The translations under genes were made by a program, and so were the position numbers. Below, piece by piece: positions 8,416 to 17,503 of a stretch of DNA of 64,000 nucleotides. The DNA lies in contig JACKHH010000005.1 of assembly GCA_020639095.1 (NCBI GenBank), positions 62,001 to 126,000 on the forward strand, written 5' to 3'. Within the stretch, counting starts at the first letter, position 1. Every line of letters begins with the position of its first letter. Origin of the DNA: Phycisphaerales bacterium (GTDB lineage Bacteria; Planctomycetota; Phycisphaerae; UBA1845). The notes below the pieces were generated by a model. It was not told the DNA's origin. It did no database searches and saw only the letters and a list, made by a program, of their open reading frames with translations.

Positions 8416-11400
8416 CTACATGCCCGCGTCAAACGCAATTTGCAACTTCGCGAAGTCCTTGAGATCGACGTGGGCGTCGCGATTCAGATCGGCATCGTGG
8501 CAGCCCGGCAGCACTTCCGCAACCGGGCCAGTCAGGCAGTCTTCCAGCAACGCGAAGTCGGCAAGGTCCACGTCGCCGTCATCGTCGATGTCGCCCGCGA
8601 GCAGCACGCCGTATGCCTCGAACTCGTTGAGTGAACAGCCATTCGCGGTCGCGCCCACGTGGGCGTAGAGGCGGATGTATCGTGCGATTGCGTGCATATC
8701 GATCGACTCGGTCGCGCCGGCACCGTCCGTCGTGGCGTAGACATTCGTCCACGTGTCACCGTCGTCCGAAACGTCGATGTCGTACACCTGCGAATAGGCA
8801 TCCGCCCATTTGAGCACGACCTGATCGACTTCGTAACGAGCACCCAGGTTGACTTCGAGCCACTGCGGATCACCGTCTTCGCTTGCCCATGCCGTGCCCG
8901 CGTCGCCGTCAACCGCCAAATCGCCGACCAGCGCCATGCTGTTGACCGACGAGAGTTCGACGTCATCGAAGAGCACGTCAGCGCTTGAGCCCGCGATGGC
9001 GCCGCCCGCCAGTCGCAGCATGACCAACGCCTTGTCCGCGCCGGCAGGCGCCACGACATTGGTAAATCCAAAGTTGGCGTAGCTCTCGGTCAATCCGCCG
9101 CCGATGTCCAGGAACCCGGTCCCGCCAACAACGCCGCCGCCCGCATTCAGCCACTGCATGTTCATCTGCGCGACAACGCTGACGCCCAGCGTGCCCAAAC
9201 GGCGTGCCTTGGCTGACAGGTTGTACGTCTCGCCTGCAACGATCGAACCATCGGGCGTGATCTGCTGTGCGAGCGCTGCGGGACCGCCATCGGCGGCACC
9301 GACCACGCTGAGCTGGACGTGCCACGCGCCGCTGTTCGGGTTTGACGATTCGCGTGTGGCGGTCGCCGTCGAACTGCCCGCGGGGAAACCGAGCAACGAC
9401 CAGTTGTCGGCGTCGCTGCCGCTACCGTCTTCGAAGCCGCCGTTGAGCAGGAGCACGCCACTGGCTGCGGTCGACGTGGTGACCGGCTTGCCCAGGGCAA
9501 TGTTCTGCGGTGGATTGGTGACTTCGACCTGCACCTGATCGCTGCCCATCAAGCCGAGATTGTCGGTGACGGTCAATTCAAAAACGTAGGTGCCTTCGTA
9601 GAGGTCTTCGACGTCGGTCGTTGCCTGCGACGGATCGGTGATGGTCGCGGTCGCGGGGCCGCTGATCTGCGCCCACGCGTATGCAACGATGGTTCCGTCC
9701 GCGTCCCAGCCGCTACCGGTCAGCGTCGCGCTGTCGGTCGGCAGGGCGATGACCTGATCAGCGCCCGCGTCCGCGGTCGGTTCGGGTGTGGCCACTGTTA
9801 CCGTCGCGCTGTCGCTGTCGGTGAGGTCGTCATCGTCCGTCACCGTCAGGCGGAATATGTAAGTGCCCTCGACGAGATTGGACACGCCGAGCATCGCGGT
9901 GTTCGCGTTGGTGAGCGTTGCGTTCGACGGGCCGCTGATCTGCACCCAGGTAAAGTCGGTGATGACTCCGTCGTCGGTGCTCTGCGAACCGTCGAGCGTC
10001 GTGCTGTTGGTCGGGAGGATCAGCACTTGATCATCGCCGGCGTCCGCTTCGGGCAGGCCCGCGCCGACCGGTAATGCATCACCGCCACCGAGCAGGCAGA
10101 CATCGTCGAACTCGATATCCGAAATCGGTCCGTTGACGCCGAGAACCTGGAACAGCATGCTCACCTCGGTGAGATTGACCGCGTCGATGATGTCGGCCAT
10201 GGGGATTTCCAAAACGTGCCATTGACCGTCGCGGGCGAATCCGTACGGGTCGTTGCCCGCGGCGAATTCGATCCACTTCTGGTCGATGTCGTCGACGTTT
10301 CCGCTGCGCATGCCCAGGCGGAACGTTGTATTCGACGTCGTCTTCATCGCCAGGTGCAACGTGCTTTCGGGGAAGCGGAACGCGGAAAGGTTGTGCTTGA
10401 TCGTCGGCGTGAAGGCCGCACCGAACCAGGTCAAACCGGGCACGGAGTAGAGCGACACACTTTCCGCGCCTTCGTACGGATCGTGCGATCCTTCCAGCAA
10501 GGTATGCTCCCAAATGTAGAAACCACCATCCGGGCCAAGGTCGTAGTTGCCCGCCGTCTTGTGCGCCGGGTCTTCGGTGAAGATACCGAAGCTGCCGTTC
10601 TCCGGCGTGGGACGTTCGACGCTCGGCGTCCAGTACATGTTGTCGATCGCGAACTGGAACGGGCCAGCCGATGGGTCGCCCGCGATCATGAACAACTGGC
10701 TGACCGTGTTGAAGTCGGTATTCAGAAACTTGTTCAACGGTACCACAACGTTGTGCCAGTTGCCGTCGCGCACCAGACCGTAGTTGGTTACGCCATCCTC
10801 GAAGAGCACCCAGGCTTCACCGGACGTCGCGCTCTTGAGTCCGATCTTGAAATTCTCGGTGGACGTGGTCTTCATCTGGAAGTGCAGGTAGCCGTCGGAG
10901 TAGTTCTTCAGGTTGCGATCGAATTGCGTGGAAAGCACGCCCATTCCCCACCAGGCGCCCGGAGCGGCTGACATGCTCCAAACCTCGCTGCCTTCGTATG
11001 GGGTTTCCGCAACTTCGGTGAGGTTGTTCCAGATGAACAGGTCGGCATCGGTCTCGTACTGCACGTGGTTGTTGACCGGTGTGGTCTCGGTGAAGATTCC
11101 GAAGTCACCCGTCTCCTGCACGTCGTCGCCGTAGAACAGTTCCGTATCGCCGTTGTCGTAAATGCGGATGTAATCGATGTACATCCTGCCGGGGAAAGGA
11201 GCGGTGATCGCGCCCGGATCGGTGATTTCGATGAAGTTCCATCCGCCGACCGCGACGTTCGTCAGGATGAACATCGGCTCGTGGAACTCTTCCAGGTCGT
11301 CCGCCACCGGATCGCTGATGTCCAGCGACCAGTAGAGATCGCCATCGACGTAGGTCCTGATTTCCGTCGGCGTCCATTCCATCCTGAACAGGTGGTAGTC

Positions 11401-11964
11401 GTTGTAGAGCACCGTCGGCCTGTCGGTGTAGTCGGTGGTGTAGATGTGCTCGTCGTTGAGTTCCCAATGGCCCGCCGAAGAAACGCGCTGATTGACCAAT
11501 CCTGCTTCTTTTCCGTCCTTGCGACCGAACTCCATGATGTCCAACTCGCCGCATCGCGGCCAGTCGATCGCGCCGTAGCTGCTGCCCATGATCCACAGCG
11601 CGGGCCAGATACCGTAGTCCACGTCAGGGAGTTTGATCCGCGCTTCGAGGGTGCCGTATTTGAACGAGAACCGGCCATTGGTAACCAGGCGGGACGAGGT
11701 GAACGCCTTGTCGCCGAGGAAGTAGTCGCGGCGGGCTTCGATCACCAGGCTGCCGTTGTCGATGCGAACGTTTTCCGGGCGGTTGGTGTAATACTGCAAT
11801 TCCCCATTTCCAAAACCGCTGCCGCCGGTGTTGAAGGTCCAGGTGGAACGATCAATTTCGGGCCCGTCGAATTCGTCCGACCAGACCAGGGTCTGTCCGA
11901 AGGCCACGGATGTCAGAGACAACCCCACCAATGTTGCAAGAATGCAAACCGGATAGCTCTTCAC
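8416..11964 (-). CDS. secreted GH16 beta-glucanase with carbohydrate-binding, PKD and dockerin domains
   Basis: Domains in order from a GTG start at 11964 (AGGAAGGG upstream): a signal peptide to about residue 24; a GH16 domain (about 25-275) with catalytic motif GELDIMEF, where E130 would be nucleophile and E135 acid/base; two copies of an ExoP/CIA30-like galactose-binding domain (about 285-625), each opening with FGIFTE; two PKD/K319L-like domains (about 645-825); an F5/8-type C domain split by an inserted CBM4-like domain starting LLLNGGFEDGSGSD (about 830-1110); and a C-terminal dockerin-like pair (DIDDDGDVDLADF and DLNRDAHVDLKDF). The GH16 domain suggests laminarin or mixed-linkage beta-glucan as substrate. 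An in-frame ORF extends upstream to 12084 but lacks a signal peptide there. No cohesin is visible in the window. It sits between the two cytochrome operons without obvious functional link. Confidence 0.88.
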   Translation of the reverse strand: MKSYPVCILATLVGLSLTSVAFGQTLVWSDEFDGPEIDRSTWTFNTGGSGFGNGELQYYTNRPENVRIDNGSLVIEARRDYFLGDKAFTSSRLVTNGRFSFKYGTLEARIKLPDVDYGIWPALWIMGSSYGAIDWPRCGELDIMEFGRKDGKEAGLVNQRVSSAGHWELNDEHIYTTDYTDRPTVLYNDYHLFRMEWTPTEIRTYVDGDLYWSLDISDPVADDLEEFHEPMFILTNVAVGGWNFIEITDPGAITAPFPGRMYIDYIRIYDNGDTELFYGDDVQETGDFGIFTETTPVNNHVQYETDADLFIWNNLTEVAETPYEGSEVWSMSAAPGAWWGMGVLSTQFDRNLKNYSDGYLHFQMKTTSTENFKIGLKSATSGEAWVLFEDGVTNYGLVRDGNWHNVVVPLNKFLNTDFNTVSQLFMIAGDPSAGPFQFAIDNMYWTPSVERPTPENGSFGIFTEDPAHKTAGNYDLGPDGGFYIWEHTLLEGSHDPYEGAESVSLYSVPGLTWFGAAFTPTIKHNLSAFRFPESTLHLAMKTTSNTTFRLGMRSGNVDDIDQKWIEFAAGNDPYGFARDGQWHVLEIPMADIIDAVNLTEVSMLFQVLGVNGPISDIEFDDVCLLGGGDALPVGAGLPEADAGDDQVLILPTNSTTLDGSQSTDDGVITDFTWVQISGPSNATLTNANTAMLGVSNLVEGTYIFRLTVTDDDDLTDSDSATVTVATPEPTADAGADQVIALPTDSATLTGSGWDADGTIVAYAWAQISGPATATITDPSQATTDVEDLYEGTYVFELTVTDNLGLMGSDQVQVEVTNPPQNIALGKPVTTSTAASGVLLLNGGFEDGSGSDADNWSLLGFPAGSSTATATRESSNPNSGAWHVQLSVVGAADGGPAALAQQITPDGSIVAGETYNLSAKARRLGTLGVSVVAQMNMQWLNAGGGVVGGTGFLDIGGGLTESYANFGFTNVVAPAGADKALVMLRLAGGAIAGSSADVLFDDVELSSVNSMALVGDLAVDGDAGTAWASEDGDPQWLEVNLGARYEVDQVVLKWADAYSQVYDIDVSDDGDTWTNVYATTDGAGATESIDMHAIARYIRLYAHVGATANGCSLNEFEAYGVLLAGDIDDDGDVDLADFALLEDCLTGPVAEVLPGCHDADLNRDAHVDLKDFAKLQIAFDAGM

Positions 11965-12288
11965 GCTACGCCGTCCCTTCCTGTTGTCGCTCACGGTGCG
12001 GGAATGCACCGAAGGAATGAAATCGCAAACAGTCTCTGCGACTGTTTCAGGCCCATCGTATGAAGTATGGCTTGCACCTGTCAATGGACTGGCGCGCGTT
12101 CCAGGTGGATTTCGCGCGAGTATTTCTGTTGCGGAAAGCGGCTGATTTCGCGCAGTTTATGGCCCGTCGGATTGGGAAAACGAGACGCGCGTGCTCGTCC
12201 TTGGTTGCTGTGACGTTGGCCAGCCTTTTTGGGGCGATTGTTGGCGTATTTGTTGCGTGGCGAGCGCTAAGGCGTTGCCGGATAGTGT
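11965..12288. promoter_or_regulatory. intergenic region with an 8-bp inverted repeat upstream of the glycanase
   Basis: No credible gene is present. AAACAGTC at 12027-12034 and GACTGTTT at 12040-12047 form a perfect inverted repeat with a 5-base gap, about 65 bp upstream of the glycanase GTG. This is the size and place expected of an operator. No clear promoter hexamers were found nearby. Confidence 0.4.
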
Positions 12289-14367
12289 TTACTTGGGGCC
12301 GTCGCTCCCTGCCAGTTCCTTGCCAAGGTTGACGCTCATCTTATCGGCTGCGTCGTTGACCTCGTCGGTCAGGGCATCGAGCACCTTGATGGCTGCGTCC
12401 GGATTGTGCAGGTGGTTCGCGTGGTTGAGTCGGATAAGAACGTTACGCGTATCCTCGAGCGTCTGCCGCGCCGCGTCCGCGCCGGAGGTGCGTGTCTTGT
12501 CCAGCACGGCCTCGAACTTGTCGCAATTCTCGAGGAACTTTGCCTGCACATCGTGGAACTTCGCGTCCCACTCGTCGAGCTTGCCGTCGTATTCGTCATC
12601 GTGGCAGTCGGCGCACACCGTGTTCATCTTCGCCCGCGTGAGTGGTTGTGACAGGTCGTGGCAGTCTGAGCAGCCGACATCGTCGGCCATCGGATCCGGT
12701 TCGATCTTGAAACGCGCGAAGACCGGATCGCTGCCCGCGAACAAGCCTTGCACGCCGGTATGGCACCCGGCGCAGGTAGTCTCCGGCGTGAGGCCGCCCG
12801 TGTGGCACTGATCGCAGCGCACGGCTGCGTGTGTTGCATCGAGTTCGTACGGATGCTGGAACTCGCCCTTGCTGATCAGATCCTTCTTCGACTCAACGTG
12901 TACGGTGTTGAGAAATGTGTGGCACGAACTGCACTCGTGGCTGATGGCATTGCCGTGCTGGTTCACGTGCTTGCCGTCGTGGCAGCGGAAGCACCCGGGC
13001 GATTCCAGGTGGCCGATGTTGTCGGGATACGTGCGCCAGTCGACGCGCATGTACGGGAAGAAGTTCTGGTCGTAGATCTGCGAGGTGGCTTCCGCCGCAG
13101 CACGGATTTTCTCGCCATCCTCTTCGAACTGCTTGGGATATTCCTTGCGGTAAAAATCGGAGATGCTCTTGACGATGCCTTCGTGGGCTGCGTCGTCATT
13201 GGGATAGGTCACCGCCAGCGCTTTGACGGCTTCTCGTTTGATGTACGGAATGCCGGGGTCAATGCCGCCGGTTTCGAGGAACGCATTCACGCCGTCGCTG
13301 GGCGAGTGGAACTTGTGTGCGGGCCGATTGTGGCAGTCCATGCAGTCCATCATGCGCCGCTGGCCGTCCGGAGGCGTGCTGGCTGCGGCTTCGCCGTCGG
13401 AGCGGTAGATCAGCTCCTCGCCCGATTCGTCGATCCAGCGCACCCAGGGGATTTCCTGAAGCTTGTCGTCGGTGGCGATGTACTCGATTTTCCCGGAGAA
13501 AAGCATGTGTTTGTGGATACCCTCCGCGCGACCGGTGGCCAGGTCGGCGCCACCGGTTTTCACCAGCATCTCGATGTCGCGACGCGTGTTGTTCTCGTCC
13601 GACTTGAAGCGTGCAATCTGGCGAAGCTGGGCGCCGAAGAACTTGTTCGGCCAGTGACACTGTTCGCAAGTTTCGCGCGCCGGGCGCAGTTGTTCGATTG
13701 CGGGAGGGATGGGGCGGTGATAGGTGTCGAACACCACGGCAAACACCTGCCGCGTGCCGGACAGCTTGGACTTTACGAACCAGCTCGCGCCGGAGCCGAT
13801 GTGACACTCGGCGCAGGCGACGCGCGCGTGCGACGACCGGCTGAAAGCGACCGCCTGCGGTTCCATGACCGAGTGACACGCATTGGCACAAAACTGCGTC
13901 GAGTCGGTGTAGTGGTACCCGTGATAGCTGCTCACGCCGAGGATGGGCAAGAACAGCAGAATACCCAGCACGGTGAGCTTGGCCACGCGGCGCTGGCGGG
14001 GGTCGTTCAGGTTGATGCGTGGAAAACGCAACGACAACTTCTGCGTGGGATCGATGCGACGGATGCGCCAGCTCTTGAACAGGATACCCAAAGGCATCAA
14101 CGCGACGCCGATGCCCATGAGCACTGGAATCGCGAGGTATCCGAAGATGTCGACGTACGGGTTGCTCGCGGGCGACACCACGGAGAACAACCCGAAGGTC
14201 AGCAGCAGGATGAGCGCCATGATGGCGATGTACATCCCGCCGATTGTGATCACGTTGTGCCACAGCGGATGCGCTTCGGTCTCGGGTTCCGATGACTTGG
14301 CGGCGCCCGGTGTCGAGGGCGTCGTGTTGCGCGATTCGTCACGTGGCGTGTCGTTGTGGTCTGGCAT
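12289..14367 (-). CDS. NapC/NirT-like membrane-anchored decahaem cytochrome c
   Basis: About 692 residues. A Pro/Ser/Thr-rich cytoplasmic start is followed by three hydrophobic segments within the first 160 residues. Next comes the NapC-type opening with CANACH (CxxxCH), then SxH and CAECHIG. Eight further CxxCH motifs (CEQCH, CMDCH, CFRCH, CSSCH, CDQCH, CAGCH, CSDCH, CADCH) follow, making ten haem sites. The C-terminal 90 residues are helical and haem-free. I use the ATG at 14367, preceded by CAGGA; a TTG at 14376 is possible. It is the last gene of the operon that starts at 19513. NapC/NirT family members oxidise quinol and hand electrons to periplasmic cytochromes; that role is inferred here. 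Confidence 0.88.
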   Translation of the reverse strand: MPDHNDTPRDESRNTTPSTPGAAKSSEPETEAHPLWHNVITIGGMYIAIMALILLLTFGLFSVVSPASNPYVDIFGYLAIPVLMGIGVALMPLGILFKSWRIRRIDPTQKLSLRFPRINLNDPRQRRVAKLTVLGILLFLPILGVSSYHGYHYTDSTQFCANACHSVMEPQAVAFSRSSHARVACAECHIGSGASWFVKSKLSGTRQVFAVVFDTYHRPIPPAIEQLRPARETCEQCHWPNKFFGAQLRQIARFKSDENNTRRDIEMLVKTGGADLATGRAEGIHKHMLFSGKIEYIATDDKLQEIPWVRWIDESGEELIYRSDGEAAASTPPDGQRRMMDCMDCHNRPAHKFHSPSDGVNAFLETGGIDPGIPYIKREAVKALAVTYPNDDAAHEGIVKSISDFYRKEYPKQFEEDGEKIRAAAEATSQIYDQNFFPYMRVDWRTYPDNIGHLESPGCFRCHDGKHVNQHGNAISHECSSCHTFLNTVHVESKKDLISKGEFQHPYELDATHAAVRCDQCHTGGLTPETTCAGCHTGVQGLFAGSDPVFARFKIEPDPMADDVGCSDCHDLSQPLTRAKMNTVCADCHDDEYDGKLDEWDAKFHDVQAKFLENCDKFEAVLDKTRTSGADAARQTLEDTRNVLIRLNHANHLHNPDAAIKVLDALTDEVNDAADKMSVNLGKELAGSDGPK

Positions 14368-14489
14368 AGCGGTCAATCCTGAATACGGAGCAACCAGCCC
14401 GACGAGTTTACTGCGCAGCAGCGCAAAGCATTACACGCGGAGGACACGCGCTGCCACCAGCCAAATGCACGCGGCGGCTGGCAATAACC

Positions 14490-17363
14490 TTAGCGATAGG
14501 CTTCGATCATCGCATAGACGATCAGAACGACTAGCGTCAACCCGATCAGCAGGGCGGTGGCCCCGAATATCTTGATCACCCGCAACGCCAGCGGCGACGG
14601 CGGATCGACCATGCGTTTGTCCAACTGGCCGCTCTCGACCATCTGCTGGTATTCCAGCGGGCGTTCGTGCTTCAACTCCGCCAGTGGCATTCTGCCGGTG
14701 AAGATCACCGTGTCCATCGGGAACTTCTCCGGACGCAGATTCGCGTTGAAGAAGTGGATGGTGAAGATGAATCCCGTCGCGAGCAGCGCCTCGTCGCTGT
14801 GGATGATCGTCGCGACGTTGATCAGCCAACCCGGCAGCACGTACGTGAACACCTCGGGGAACCAGAGGAACACACCGGTTGACCCGATGATCGCGATACC
14901 CCAGAACACCGCGAAGTAGTCGAACTTTTCCCAATAGGTCCAGCGGCCGTAATCGGGTTTGGGACCTCGGCCGATGAACCACTTCATCGTCGCGAAGAAC
15001 TCGCCAATGTCGCTGAATCGCGGCACGATCGACTCAGGACCGAAGATAAACGACCAGAGCGTCTTACCGCTTTCGATGTAGCGCTTGCGCAGGTCCCAGA
15101 GGTGGAAGACGAACAGCGTGAACATCGCCACCGCGCAGGTGCGGTGAATGAAACCAGCCGACTCGAACCCGCCCAACGCACGCGAGAGCGCCACCGCCCA
15201 ACGCGTATAGCTGAACTTGAGCATCATGCCGGTAATCGCGAGCCCAAAGAAGCTCAGGATCATCACCAGGTGCATGATCCGCACCTTGGGGACGAAGCGC
15301 ATGTACTGCTTTGTCGTGGTGATGGTCAGTGCAGCCTCGGCTTGGCGAAGTTCCTTCCGCATGCGCCACGACCGTGGCAACCAAATCAGCGTGTGCAGCC
15401 CGAAGAATCCAAACGTGCCCACCAGCAGCGTCGTCATGCCCCAGAAGGCGTAGTACAACGCGGGGTACTTCTTCGGATCGTGATGCGTGGCGTGTGTCAG
15501 GTACCCCGCGAACTGGCGATGTGCGCCCGGGTGACATTGGGCGCAGGTCGCGACGATGTTGTCATGACTCAGCCGCGACTTGGGATCGGTCACGCGCAGG
15601 ATGTCGTGCGCGCCGTGGCAGTCCTGGCACTTCGCGGTCTCGGCTTCCCCGAGCAGCGACACCTTGCCGTGATACGTGTCGTTGAAGTACGACTCGGTCA
15701 ATTCCTGGTGACACTTGCCACACTGATCCATGATCGACAGCTTGAAATCGTTCTCGTCGGTGCGCGAGATCGAGTGCGGCGAATGGCAATCATTGCAACG
15801 CGGCAGGGCAGACATGCCCTGAAGCTGCGTATACTCCGGGTTGCCCGTCGGCGAGTGTACGCTGGTCGAGTACTTGTCGTAGATGCCGTGGTGACACTCA
15901 CCGCAAGTGGCTGCGATGTGGTCGGGGTTCACGCTGGCGGCTGGGTCGCTCGCGGGCAGCGCGCGGTGCGCGGTGTGGCAGCTCGTGCACGTCGCGGTCA
16001 CGGTGAGCCCGCTCTCGAGCAGACCCTTGCCGTGGATGCTCATCGTGTAGTTCTGGACGATGTTGTGCTGTTCTCCGAGGTAGCGGACGGCGGCTTTTCC
16101 GCCTTCGCGGTGACACTTTCCGCAAAGCGTGGGCACGTTGATCGCGAAGGTTGGCGATTCGCGTACTTTGGCTTGCAGGATGGTCGGCGCGTCGTCTTTG
16201 ATGCTGTGCTCAAGAATGCCGTGCGTTCCGTGGCAATCGGCACAGGCGGGTGCGTTGGGATCACCCTTCGCGTGCAGCGTGCCGTGAACGCTCATCTCAT
16301 AGTCTGATACCGCAGCTTCATGGCAAATGGCGCAATCGACCTTCTGTTCGAGCGAGGCACAGGGACGCGTCGGGTCCGACGGATCGACACCCGTGTGACA
16401 CTGCGCACACGCAACAACCTTTCGCCCGTGAATCGACTCCGCGTACTCTTCCGGATTCACGAACAGCGATTTGCCATCGGCGGTCGCGACAAGTTCCGGA
16501 TCGCGGTGGCAGTGCAGACAGTCCGCATTCGCAAGACCGGTGTCATACGATGCTTTGCGGGCTTCGTGTGGTGAGTGGCACTCGACGCAGTTGGGAATCT
16601 TGTTCGGTTCCTTCTCCCACATCGAGCCGCGAATGATCTTGCGGTGTACGTTCTCAATGATGCCGTGACACTTCATGCACGTCGCGGTTACGTTCTCCTT
16701 CGAGATCGACGACTTGGGATCGTCGTGCGGGAGCACGTGGTGGCCCGTGTGACAACTGGTGCAGACCGCCGTCACCACGAGCCCCTGTTTGAACAAGCCC
16801 TCGCCGTGGATGCTCTGCGTGTAGCGTTTGAGAATCTGATCCTGCGGAATGTCGTACGCACGCTCGACCGGTGCGCCTTCCGCGTGGCACTGTGCGCACA
16901 TCTGCGGGACGTTGAACGGGGCGACGGCTGACTTCGGATCGGACAGCGGGACGATGTAGTGGTTGCCGTGGCAATCCTGGCAGCGCGGCGCGAGCGGGTC
17001 TTCTTCCTCAAGACGCTGGCCGTGAATGCTCTCCGCGAACTCCTCTGCCGCTTCGTCGTGACACATCGTGCAATCGACGCGCGCGAGATCGAACTTGTGC
17101 GGTAGCTCGGTGTCTTCGAGATCCTCGTGGCAGGTCACGCAGTCGAGGTCGGCGTGTACCGACTTGTTGAACTGCTCGAGGTCAACGAACAGCGAAACCT
17201 GACGATCCCCGCGCGTGCCCACGAGATTGCGGTCGCGCCCGTGACATTCCAGGCAGAACGCGTTGTCCTGGGCGAAGGCTGAGTTCGTCGATGCAGTCAG
17301 CGCGACGACTACGGCAGCACACGCCAATTGACACGGGGTAAGTCGAAAAGCAGGGATCCGCAT
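14490..17363 (-). CDS. 19-haem cytochrome c fused to membrane cytochrome b (CbcL-like)
   Basis: About 957 residues. A signal peptide ends near SAFAQD. The periplasmic part (about 640 residues) carries nineteen CxxCH motifs. The C-terminal 300 residues form a four-helix cytochrome b561/FdhI-type domain with His pairs in IMHLVMILSFFGLAITG, FIHRTCAVAMFTLFVFHLWD and IIHSDEALLATGFIFTIHF, enough for two b haems. The haem region is internally duplicated: the block around YTQSIHGEGLFKQGLVVTA recurs as YTMSIHGKGLLESGLTVTA with matching CTSCHT neighbours. The architecture resembles Geobacter CbcL (multihaem c plus HydC-like b) but with many more haems. The start is either 17363 or 17369. It probably oxidises menaquinol and loads a long haem chain. 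Confidence 0.88.
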   Translation of the reverse strand: MRIPAFRLTPCQLACAAVVVALTASTNSAFAQDNAFCLECHGRDRNLVGTRGDRQVSLFVDLEQFNKSVHADLDCVTCHEDLEDTELPHKFDLARVDCTMCHDEAAEEFAESIHGQRLEEEDPLAPRCQDCHGNHYIVPLSDPKSAVAPFNVPQMCAQCHAEGAPVERAYDIPQDQILKRYTQSIHGEGLFKQGLVVTAVCTSCHTGHHVLPHDDPKSSISKENVTATCMKCHGIIENVHRKIIRGSMWEKEPNKIPNCVECHSPHEARKASYDTGLANADCLHCHRDPELVATADGKSLFVNPEEYAESIHGRKVVACAQCHTGVDPSDPTRPCASLEQKVDCAICHEAAVSDYEMSVHGTLHAKGDPNAPACADCHGTHGILEHSIKDDAPTILQAKVRESPTFAINVPTLCGKCHREGGKAAVRYLGEQHNIVQNYTMSIHGKGLLESGLTVTATCTSCHTAHRALPASDPAASVNPDHIAATCGECHHGIYDKYSTSVHSPTGNPEYTQLQGMSALPRCNDCHSPHSISRTDENDFKLSIMDQCGKCHQELTESYFNDTYHGKVSLLGEAETAKCQDCHGAHDILRVTDPKSRLSHDNIVATCAQCHPGAHRQFAGYLTHATHHDPKKYPALYYAFWGMTTLLVGTFGFFGLHTLIWLPRSWRMRKELRQAEAALTITTTKQYMRFVPKVRIMHLVMILSFFGLAITGMMLKFSYTRWAVALSRALGGFESAGFIHRTCAVAMFTLFVFHLWDLRKRYIESGKTLWSFIFGPESIVPRFSDIGEFFATMKWFIGRGPKPDYGRWTYWEKFDYFAVFWGIAIIGSTGVFLWFPEVFTYVLPGWLINVATIIHSDEALLATGFIFTIHFFNANLRPEKFPMDTVIFTGRMPLAELKHERPLEYQQMVESGQLDKRMVDPPSPLALRVIKIFGATALLIGLTLVVLIVYAMIEAYR

Positions 17364-17503
17364 GGGCATCTCTTGCGCTGGTCGTGGTTGATACGTGCAA
17401 CAGTACGGGCGAACGCGGCCCGGCGGTTGCACCGGCCCGGTATCGTTGACGAATCCGCGCGATTTCGCAACCGCTAAATCACCGCCGGCGGCCCGTTCGC
17501 CGA

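Noticed and set aside
12748..14295. Plus-strand ORF of 515 codons
   Set aside because: It is antisense to the decahaem NapC-like gene; a long open antisense frame is expected in high-GC DNA.
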